Positions 54,217 through 64,000 of a DNA stretch of 64,000 bases are shown one piece after another (the first letter of the stretch is position 1; each line of letters starts with the position of its first letter). The stretch covers positions 17,846,501 to 17,910,500 of the forward strand of contig NC_088787.1 in NCBI RefSeq assembly GCF_949628265.1, written 5' to 3'. The translations under genes were made by a program, and so were the position numbers. The notes beneath the pieces were generated by a model. That model was not told the origin of the DNA and searched no databases. It saw only the letters and a list, made by a program, of their open reading frames with translations. This stretch comes from Cloeon dipterum (lineage: Eukaryota > Arthropoda > Insecta > Ephemeroptera > Baetidae).

Positions 54217-57200
54217 GCTGTTGCAGGCTGGCCGTTTCTACATGTTTTTATACTGCGAACAGACAGAATTTTGATACGTGTGTCAATGAAACTTTAGTTA
54301 TTATGAATGAGGCAGACAGTGAGAACGCTCTATTTAGAGCTACAATGCAGGACGGGTCAGCAAGCATGCGCCTGCTCCTCCTCTCGATGATAAATAATAG
54401 TGGCGAACAGTAATGGATCTTGGTTCAAAAGCATAAGGAGATAGACGTCCGGACCAGCGAAATACATATTCTGGTTTTTAAGCAAATACTTTTAGGTAAA
54501 ACAGTTTAATTAATTTAAAATGGAAATTATGAATGTTTCATTTTTTGTTTTAAATTATATGCAATAAAATGTTTTAATGAGTCATTGATTTATTTCATAA
54601 AACCATTAAAATTTTCTTTTGTTTGACTGTAAAATTTTTAAGTTGAATGCTTCACTTAAAAATGTTTGCAAAAATTTTTGAAAAATACGAAAGAACATAT
54701 ATTTTGGCCCAGTCCGTTCCTTACGAATAAAGCCACCCGCAGATCGTAAATTTGTATTACGTAGAGACTGAGTAAGAAGACAACGCGGGATGACCACTAT
54801 TTGTCTCAATTAAAAACACAAGCAGCCGTTCGATTAATTAACGTTATAGAAGCGGCTTGTGCTGTGCGCCGGCTCGCAGATCGAATTGGTCGATTAGCCA
54901 GATATACCATGGCTCCCATTGAAACGGCGAACACGCATTATTCAATTAAGCTAACCATCTCTTTCATCGTGATTTTTTGCTCCGTCCATAATTGAAACAG
55001 AGCAACAGATCATTGCAGCAAGAGGGAACAAAAGGCTGTTCAACTGTTGAGACAAAACCAATTGCGATTTAACTTCAAGAAAAAATTTTCAAGGAAAGAA
55101 AAATAAATTTTAAAGTAAAAATTTACAAAGCATATTTTATATTTCTTAACTCTTAAATTTAATATATATTGGGTAGTTCAATTATTTTAGCATACCAAAT
55201 GAAAGTCATTGGACAATTAAATTAATGTAAATTGGAGCTGCTCATATTCAAAACGAGTTTGCCACATAGGGATATCAGGAACATCTTAAGAGAAATGTGC
55301 TAATGGCTTCAGTTCCGTGAAACATAAATCGATCCTGCTCATTTCATTACGGAGAAGTTCGTATAAGCTCCATATTGCATTGCTGTTTTGCATTAGTATT
55401 AGATTACTGCTGGCACGTTAGGCATCCACTTGCAGAAATACCCGTCAAAACAATTACGCAAAGTGTCGATATGACAATTAATGGAACAGGTGCTGGCCGT
55501 CAGCAAGGAACTGTCGCCGGTTCATTTAATCCGAGAAATGCTGCCGTTTGCGTAATGAGAGTGCACCGAGACACCTCCTGTAACACTAAACCACATCGTT
55601 TTATAAAAATTACTTCATCATTCAATCTATCCAAATCGAGCAGTGGCACTCGCAGATTTAAAGGGGGAAATGTTATTCAATTTTTCGCTTTATATTTCCT
55701 TTCCTGCTGAATACAATGAGAGCAAATTGAATCGCGATAAAGAAAAAAGTGTACTTTGCTACCGCTCCGTGTGCCGCAAACGACGCGCTGCCGCACAAAG
55801 GAGGCCTATTTCGAGACATGCAATTCTGAAATTAAAGTGTTCGCTGAGTCGCTTTTGAAAGCTATTGATCGAAAGAGCACGTACGTCCGCGGCCCCCTCT
55901 GCCCAATGTGAACGTTGGTTCTCACGCGTGCAAAATAAGCATGCTGGATTATCTCACGAGATATATCGAATGTCGGTGCCGGGCTCAAAATGTTACCCAA
56001 TGGAATCTGCGTAGAACGAACATTCCACCGCCCTGTGTGTCCTATTTTGATGCTTGTCTGCGAGTATTTATTTATTTATTTCCCAGAAGGAAGTTCCGCA
56101 TTTCCATGGAACTAGTTTAATTAAGGCAGACTTGCAGGCTTTTATGGAGGAGGATTACTCATCTCTCTATTTAAATATAAAATGCATTCGGTTACAAAGT
56201 CGTTCTCCGTGTCTTCTTTTATGGGTGTTGCGTGATCGAGAGTTGTAAAGCGAGGGCAGAGATGACTTTAGTAGAGGTGATGGCGAATCAGCGGAATTGC
56301 TCATCATATATATTTTATGTGTGTGTGCGTTGTAAAGGAAAAGAACAAAGAGAGCAGATTGATTGCCCCTACGCTTTAGGGCTTTCTTCCGATGGAAGTT
56401 GAGCAACTCGCCATATTGAAACGGAAATATGTTCATTTCCTTGGGAGTTGATTTTTGGTTATTCCAAAAATCTTAAAAAAAATTCGTACTCGGAGAAAAT
56501 ATTTTACATTTCCTTAGAAGGTAAAAAAGTGAAGTTGAAAAATCGCGCAAGGAAATCATTACAAAATCAATTGGAGTATTGGCTTGTATTGCAATTTTGG
56601 CTATTTTCAAGCCTCATCTGCAAACCCAGCTATTACAATACCCACGAGCCTTCCGGCACATCTGCTCACGGACTGACTGAAGAATATTTTACAAGTGGCA
56701 AGCGTGGCTTGTATACACCCACTACCGGTTGACTTCATCTTTTGTATTCTTTACAGCAATAATTGACATCAAACTTCTCCTTAATGTTCAACACAATTCA
56801 AATGTAACGGAGAGTTTTTATTGCCCGGAAAAATTTATTCTGTAAAAGAACAATTCCAATCTGGATTAGGATTGAATTTTCTCCCTCTAATCGTGGGTAG
56901 CAATAGATAGTGAAAAATTGCTCCCTCTCACTCTCCTAAATCGACTGCTAATGGAAAAGTTTACACGTTTCGAAAGAGCAACTTCCGCCCAAAATGCAGT
57001 TTTCGTGTCTCGAGACAGTTAAAAAGTTTTGATCGCTTTCGCCCCCCTGCAGAGAGCAAAACAGGTTCTTTCACTCGGCAGCAATAAATTTTATCGTGGC
57101 TGGTGTTTATATTTTTACTCTATTGCGTCATCTGTTTACACCCTGGCGCAAATAAGTAATCGATCTGAATATAAATCCCAGCAAATGAGTCATTTCGTGC

Positions 57201-60200
57201 TTGATTTGGCGCAATGGCCATTATAATGCACGGCATTCTGCCGAACGCTGGAACTCTGGTAATAAAATTTATCACGCGTCAGATTTGCATCAATGAGGGT
57301 GACATCATCGCAGCTGTTCTTTTAATAGAGAGTGTGAACTCACTATATGTTCTCCAGCACAAAATGAAAGGACTACAAAAGTTGAAGCGAATGACCCTTG
57401 AATATCAAGTTATTCCTCGAATCTTGGTGATGAAATTGATATTTTTACACGTGCACTCATGAGAGAATGGAAACTCCAGTCCCTTCCTGACTCGTATTAT
57501 TTGAGCTTTTAAAGGTACTGCTGCGGCTTTAACGTGATGGTAAATTCAGAGCTAAAAGAGGAAATTGTCATTTTTTGGTTGTACATATCTTTTTGAAAGC
57601 TTGTTCTTTATTTTTGAATTGAATGCGAAAAGGTTAGGGAAATTTCAACAAACGAGCTCTAATGGAAGAGAGGTGTCACAAATGTTGAGGTCTGGTGTGA
57701 TTTTCTACGGAAGGAATAAATCCTCTCAAAAATAAGCGCTCGGGTTAAAACACCATTGTTTTACAGTGAATGCTTTCAATGACGTAATTTAAAAAAGCTG
57801 ACTTTGAGATAATCCCCACTTTTATTCAGCGCCCTTTACTCTTTTAAGCGGGCCGTGCAAAAAAAAATCACGTAATATGCAAATATCAGTCTGCTATACT
57901 GGCGGCGCAAAGCAACACCCTATGAAGGCACTTTTCACTCTGTAAAATATGATACATAGGGAGACATTCTATATCGTTTATTTTTTCAGTTGCGCGTTCA
58001 CGCTCCAAATGTGAGCCAGCGTGCTGCTCTTCACTCGTAGCTGCCTGCCACCAGCATCTCAAATTTTTATACACATCACATTAATTCGTCTCTTGTTCAA
58101 CCGCAGGGCGCAGAAAAGATTGTGTGCGTGCGTGCAAGTGAGAGTCAGCAAGCCTCTCGCGATGTCAGAGGTCAGATTAAAATGCAGATTTCAGCAGACG
58201 GCGGCCATCGACCACAATAGGCAAACGCCGCTGCTATTGAAATAAATTCTCGTGCAAGCGCGCAGTGTACAATGCAGAGCTTGCTGCTTGGTAATGAATG
58301 CTGCTCAACTGGTTGTGTTTGCCGGGCCGAAATTTCCGCGGCCGCGAAGACAATGACTCTGCACATGGGTCGATACTTCGCTGCATTTAATGATAATTGA
58401 ACCCGTTGTTTTGCTTTGCGGTAAAAAGTTTTAAAAGTAATAAAAGACTTGTAAAGAATGTCAATGCATTTTTCGTGGCGGCTCCTTTTTGTCGCAGTCT
58501 GATACGAATCAACATCATTACCAAATAAAGACATAAAGAAAAACTGGACATTGATGGTAAAAAGTTGGCACGTCATCAGTCATACAGGGCAAAAAGTTCG
58601 TGCTCCGATTTTTGCAACCGCGTAACTGTAAAATTGATTTTTCCCTTTTTACTGGGAATTGTTTTTCTAGACAGAGTGAGAGAGAGAGGGGGGGGGGGCA
58701 CATTTATTTATATAAAATATATATAGTAATTTTAAAAGCAGGAATAATGATTTTTTGCCGTAACCTTTCATTGATCATTGGGGCGTTTTGGTTAGAAATT
58801 TTGAACGCTTATTTCATGATTGCTCAATATTTTGTGAAACGTTTGACTTGGAAAACAAGCATATCAAATTCCTAACTTTGTTGGCATTTATCTATCATTG
58901 GGAGTAATGGCCGAGGAAAGCTCGTCAAGTTCAAAACAAATAGTTGTATCCATCAACTATACAAGCGATCGAAAATATTTTGAATGTATTATTATTATGA
59001 TATAGTAGATAATATTAAATTGCTATAGTTGTTATTACTTATTCACTATTTCAAACAGCTAACAACGATAAATATCAAAATAAAATTTTCAAGCATTTCA
59101 AAGCATACATTCACAGCTTTTAGTTTTTCAACCGTCTCAAGTGAAATTCACTAAGTACGTGTGAAATAAAATACATTGCATATCACCAGATTTTGTACTT
59201 CCTACTTCACCCTATGCATAAATAAAACTCCCAGTTTGCTCTGTGAGCAACAAAGGTGCTCGATGCGTGAGAGGTCGGCCAGTAACACGGACTGAGAGAA
59301 CAATAAATCATAATCTGACGCATGCAATCAGTCTGACAGGATCGATCTTTTTTGCATCTGCCTGTTTTTCCACTTGCTATGTTAGCTCTCCGAAACGATT
59401 GTTTCGCTGGTTATGGCAGTGCATGCGTCTGGCATGAAAATTTCCTCCTTTACAGGCTGAAAACCACTTCTGTGCACGACTCTTGGATTGTATAATGGCC
59501 CAGCATCCAACACAGAGAGACAGAAACCTGTTTATGCGGAGTTTGATTTATGTCCTTGACATTGATTGTGCTAGTCTGGCGAAAGAAGCTCCCAAGAGGG
59601 CCGCAAATCAGCATACGAAATCGCCTCTCTCGAAACTGCGTGAAAAGGAGCTCTGCGCGCGCGTAATAAGGATAAAATGTTTATTGCGCATGGATAAGCA
59701 AGCTTTTCACTGCCAATTAGCACGTTTAAATGCAAATGTACACCCGACGCTCCCAAAAATGGCTGGAAAATCGGTGCTAATTTCTGGCTATTTGTGCCAA
59801 AGAGAAAATTGTTCGTGCAGGCGGACACACCCACCGAAGGGCGATTAACGTACCGCCTGGAAAATATTTTAGCTGGAAGAAAAACGGTCTCTGCGCACGA
59901 GACCCATTGTTCCTAGCCGTAGATTAATCAAATTAAAAGAACGCAGTTTGTGGGCAGGGCTGCGTTGTATTTATATACAGAGTAATTTATTTGTTCTCGA
60001 ATGCAACAGCACGCTTGTTGTTTTGCTTTGCAAAAAAGTGCTTAAGTGCGCAAATGTGGTTGCCCCAACTGCCGATTTCAACGATATTTTTATGGCTTTA
60101 GCATTATAATCACATTAAGTTTAAAGCACCCGCTTTGGCGCAAGTCAGAAGAAGCCTGAAAATTTTGCTTAACAAGCTTTTTATGAAATACCACAAAATA

Positions 60201-60735
60201 TGACTCGAATTGGGTATTAAATTGTTGAAGCGTGTGTGAACAAATATGTTCACTTTCACACACAGAAGAGAACGAATGCTCAGAGCACGGCGGACTTGTT
60301 TAAGTTAGTTCCACTCGGCACATCCCGGACAATGAGAAATGAAAAAAATCACGCGTGGCTAGCCAGGCGTGCCTCTCAGGTGAAATTAAACGGCGAATAG
60401 CATTGGATGCCGGCGCGATGAGTCCGAGCCAAGCATTTTTTTAACAATTTATCTGATGAACTAAATACATTGCAAGTACACCTCACGTTTATCGGCTTTT
60501 AAAAAGCGAATAAAAAGTTGCCGCGGCGCGCGAAGTGTATTTCGCAAGGCCCATTATTGGCCGAGCGGCGAAACAAAGGCCTCCCGAGGAGCAGTTTGCT
60601 CATTAGGCCCGCGCAGTTGTACTGATTCGCGCACGAAAACGCCGAAATTGTCCACGCACGACACACACAAAAAATACCTGCCACTCCCAAAAAAAAAAAC
60701 CCAAATTCCTGGGACGCGCGGCGGAAAAGGTGCTC
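54217..60735. other. Long gene-free stretch, probable leader intron of the MFSD6-like gene
   Basis: 6.5 kb without a convincing exon on either strand. Contains a GA/poly-G tract at 58676-58699 and scattered GC-richer patches such as 58080-58370 and 59560-59900. An open frame at 59483-59848 lacks any domain and overlaps one on the other strand. Confidence 0.4.
58676..58699 (+). repeat. GA repeat merging into a poly-G tract
   Basis: A run of GAGAGAGAGA followed by about ten consecutive G. Simple-sequence repeat, error-prone in assembly. Confidence 0.8.
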
Positions 60736-61011
60736 ACCCTCAGGTCGGCTCGAATCGGTGCGGCTTGCGGTGCGTAGGGGGTGAAAAGCGGCGCCGGTCG
60801 CGCGCAACTTGCGGTGCTGGCGTCGTCTCCGGTGCTGGCCGTGCGCTGGCTCGGCCGATAATGGTAATTGCGATGGCGCACACTCGCGGAGTCCCAACGC
60901 CGATGTATTATGCCTGCGCACTCGCTTCGGTTTGTTTCAGTGTTGGTCGCTCCGCTCGCGCGGCGTTGGCACCAACAACGAGTCCACCGCCGCAGCCGCC
61001 GCTATTTTATA
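60736..61011 (-). promoter_or_regulatory. Candidate promoter and leader exon for the MFSD6-like gene
   Basis: A minus-strand TATAAAA lies at 61011-61005, followed by about 270 bases of CG-rich sequence ending at a good donor (GAGG|GTGAGC, GT at 60737-60736). The nearest matching acceptor on this strand is just before the MFSD6-like ATG at about 54255. The link is inference; no transcript evidence is available. Confidence 0.35.
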
Positions 61012-62486
61012 CACACATATATATAAATTTTTGTATTATTGCTCACCGCTCCTCTTTCGCTGCAGTTGTACCTTCCTTTTCAAGGTCCCCGCACCTGAGC
61101 CTGAGGAAGCCACCTGCGGGAGTGGGGCACCCTCCCCTCTCCTCCCGCCCGCCGCTCTAACATAATATATTATACAACACAATCATTTTCTTTCCATTTT
61201 TTTCCTCTTTTAATCCTGCAGCTGCTTCTTAGAGAGAGCTTTTTGTTGCCCTGTAAATCGCTGAAAACAGCTTCTCCCGGCTCGTTGAGAATAATGCGCA
61301 GGGTGTAAATATTTTATAGGGGGTTCTTTCCTGTTGGTCTCTCATCTAGCCTCACACAGTGTTATTGTGGATGTGGAGGCTGCGTGCGGAGAGATTCTCT
61401 GCGATGGTGCAATAACTTTGCTCTGATGGATTTATGGCTCTGCGGGGAGTGCTTCTCACTACAAATATGTGGGTTATTCAATGAATTCTATAGTTATGGC
61501 GTATTTGAGTTGGGACTTGGGACTTATTAAACAGTCTGTTGAATAATAAATACACAAATTACTTTGCATTTGAAACTTTCAAGTAAAAATTGCATAAAGT
61601 TGCATTATTTCATGTTGCTCTACTTTTTAAATAATACATAGTAAAACGAATCTATGTTACTCATTGAGGTTTGAACTTAATTTTAGAACAACTATTGCTT
61701 CTCATTTCTATTGAAGTGATAGCGTTCTGTTCGAAAGAATATTTTATTATTATAAAATATAACTGAACTACATTATATGCAAAATATTATTAAAATTTTC
61801 CAAAATTTTAAAATTTGGTCAATTTTATTTTTAAAAATTATGAAATAAGGAGAAAATTTAAGGAAAAGGGAAACGACTTGCCGCAGGAAAGAGGAAATGC
61901 AGAAGGCAAAATTTGGGAAATTTGCGTTAATAGTGGTAACGCGGTGGGGCCAAAATCACAAAATAGAGTCGCATGAGACTCCGTTTCTAAAGTTTAATAA
62001 AATGTATATTTTTACTGTAGATTTCCAAGATCCTTGTACAATGTCAGGGTTCATCGTTAGTGTTTTTTTTTCATGAAAATATCTGAGAGAAAAACGAAGA
62101 TTAAAAAATACTTTTTAATGTTCCTTTTTTATAACTATCAGGTGGATATCTAAAAATTGAGTTGCCCCCTTAATTTTTAAATTTATATGAAAACAATTAC
62201 ATGATTTAACAGAAATACTGGAGAGTAAACATAATCTTGAAAAAAAATATCTGACATTCTATTTTGCTATGATTTATTTTCCGCATTTGAATATGGGTGG
62301 TAATTTCAATAAAACCGATAAAACCACATAAAATATAAAACAAAAATATAAATTAGCAGGGATACAGTTAATAGTTTCTTTGTTAAAATCTCTTAACCAA
62401 AGGATAAAAAATAGTAACCTTTATTTTTGTCATTTCGTGGTACTCGCGGTTTTCTGCACCAAATTTATCTGACAGAAGACAGCGGA
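61012..62486. other. Intergenic stretch upstream of the OST subunit gene
   Basis: No coding exon recognised; very AT-rich from 61500 to 62430. Confidence 0.4.
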
Positions 62487-62491
62487 CCAAT
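62487..62491 (+). promoter_or_regulatory. CCAAT box upstream of MAGT1/TUSC3
   Basis: GGACCAATCAGC context, 150 bases before the start codon in an otherwise AT-rich region that becomes GC-richer here. It matches an extended CCAAT (NF-Y) site. Confidence 0.4.
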
Positions 62492-62641
62492 CAGCTTGCG
62501 TGGTGTCCGATCGACAAAAGGGGCGTGACGCTGTGTACAGATAAGCAGACCCTGGCAGACACGTAACACTTTGTTGGACTCACTAAATGGACTAATTTAC
62601 CAGTATTTAGGCCGAATATCGAACCTCAAATTCTTTGCGCG

Positions 62642-64000
62642 ATGAGGACCATTTGGGCAGTGGCGTTTGCCACCTGTTTAGCTATTTTCCTAGTCTGCTT
62701 CACCACCCCAGCTCAAGCTCAGCAGAAAAGAAGAGAGGTTGTTGCTTTCAATTAATGTTTTTGTGCTATCAAATTTGCCGGCTTCCTGGTTCATGCAGTT
62801 AAATTTTGTTAGTTTCTATACTGATTGCTTTTCTTACATGCTATTAGATTAAGAGTAGAATTTCCTGTGAAGATTGACCAAGATTCGTTAAATTCTCTTT
62901 ATCAAAATGAACCTTCTTTTTTTACGCAACTTCTGTTTAACTTGGCACTGTTTTTGACCGAGATTCTTAACTTTTTTCATCTTTCAGGGCCTGACTCTTT
63001 CCGAAAAAGTGCAACAGCTGACTGAGATGAGCGCTAAGAGGTCCATTCTCCGTTTCAATGGCCATAAATTTAAAGATTTTGTTCGATCTACGCCAAGAAA
63101 CTACTCCATGATTGTCATGTTCACTGCTCTCGCCTCTCAGAGACAGTGTGTCATCTGCAGGTACGCTGCTTGAGATTGAGAATCAGTTAAATTTAAGTTT
63201 GTATATTCTTCTCATTTTTTCCAGACACGCTCACGACGAGTTTGTAATTGTGGCCAACTCGTTCCGTTATTCGCAGCACCATTCCAACAAAATGTTCTTT
63301 GCCATGGTTGACTTTGACGAGGGACCTGACGTTTTTACCAGCGTAAGAACCACTTAAACCTTACAAATACAATGTTTAACCATTTATTTGAAATTTCAGC
63401 TGAACATGAACACTGCGCCTGTTTTCATGCACTTCCCAGCCAAAGGCAAGCCAAAGCACAGTGATACCATGGACATCCAGAGGGTTGGGTTTGCTGCTGA
63501 GTCTATTGCCAAATGGATCACCGAGAGAACTGACATTTCGGTAAAAAAATTTATATTTTGTTGCTTATAGTGGACAATGAAAGCCATCCCTGAAAATTAT
63601 GGTTGGCTTATTCCATATGTTGGCTTAAATAGTTGAAGAACTCTCAACTGATATCAAACGAGTTAATTGCGCTCCTTTTTTAGCTAAAAAGTTAAATAAA
63701 AAATTGTCCAAAATATATGGGGGATATCATTGATTTAATTTTTTTTAAGTTTTGAGAGGTTATTTCTCATGATGATTTTCTTTAATATTTCAAAAGATTT
63801 TCGTTGAGCAGTGAAAATTCATTGGTTCAATGTGGAATTCTAGATTCGCGTGTTCCGCCCACCAAACTACTCGGGCACTGTTGCCGTTGCCATGCTCTTC
63901 GCCTTTGTCGCTGGCTTCCTGTACCTCAAGCGTAACAATTTGGACTTCCTTTACAACAAGACACTATGGGCCTTTGCAGCAATTGTGAGCATTGACTACT
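62642..64000 (+). CDS. MAGT1/TUSC3-like oligosaccharyltransferase subunit (OST3/OST6), N-terminal part
   Basis: ER membrane subunit of the STT3B-type oligosaccharyltransferase, a thioredoxin-like oxidoreductase that helps N-glycosylation of cysteine-containing sites. Exons 62642-62737, 62988-63160, 63225-63342, 63400-63540 and 63844 to the window edge join in phase. A signal peptide ([20 protein letters not shown]) and processing at AQAQQ are followed by LSEKVQQL and the thioredoxin fold with redox motif CVIC in [14 protein letters not shown] (human CVVC). [24 protein letters not shown] and [11 protein letters not shown] are family-specific. The first membrane helix ([16 protein letters not shown]) and the start of the second are visible before the window ends. 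The CXXC motif spans the end of exon 2, with the last Cys just before the donor. The gene is cut by the window, not broken. Confidence 0.95.

Noticed and set aside
59483-59848. 121-codon plus-strand frame
   Set aside because: No domain, no splice context, and overlapped by an 87-codon frame on the other strand.
60648-61165. Two overlapping long plus-strand frames (170 and 118 codons)
   Set aside because: Caused by CG-rich, stop-poor promoter sequence; Pro/Ser/Arg-rich with no domain.

Overview
This window looks like nuclear DNA of an arthropod, most likely an insect. It has spliced genes with GT-AG introns, AT-rich introns and intergenic DNA, GC-rich first exons and promoters, and a chemosensory protein (OS-D family, typical of insects). 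The order cannot be settled from the sequence alone. I built the gene models by hand: I translated exons, joined them at splice sites and checked reading phase. Except at one junction in the ADAMTS gene, the phases close exactly.

Layout, left to right. 1-335 (-): 5' end of an unrecognised acidic protein. 947-1266: a short non-autonomous hAT element (MITE) that is almost a perfect 304-bp palindrome, inserted near CCAAT and YY1-like sites. 2102-3483 (-): Rab geranylgeranyltransferase beta subunit, head to head with 4226-6711 (+): a HINFP-like zinc-finger protein. 7121-7533 (-): a chemosensory protein, tail to tail with HINFP. 10519-17089 (-): a CaMKIV-like kinase. 20762-34310 (-): a large ADAMTS metalloprotease of 21 recognised coding exons. 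37688-44039 (-): an ankyrin plus SOCS-box protein. 44477-46737 (-): a short gene resembling only the N-terminal tail of an axonemal dynein heavy chain. 48270-54216 (-): an MFSD6-like transporter. 62642 to the end (+): the 5' part of the MAGT1/TUSC3 (OST3/OST6) oligosaccharyltransferase subunit.

The genes do not form one pathway. The arrangement is ordinary animal gene order, with one divergent pair (RABGGTB/HINFP), one convergent pair (HINFP/CSP) and a run of minus-strand genes. The long gaps are introns or intergenic DNA with no convincing coding content. The most unusual item is the stand-alone dynein-tail gene, which has its own stop codon and poly(A) signal and no motor domain anywhere in the window. 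No tRNA, rRNA, CRISPR array, autonomous transposon or virus-like element was recognised.
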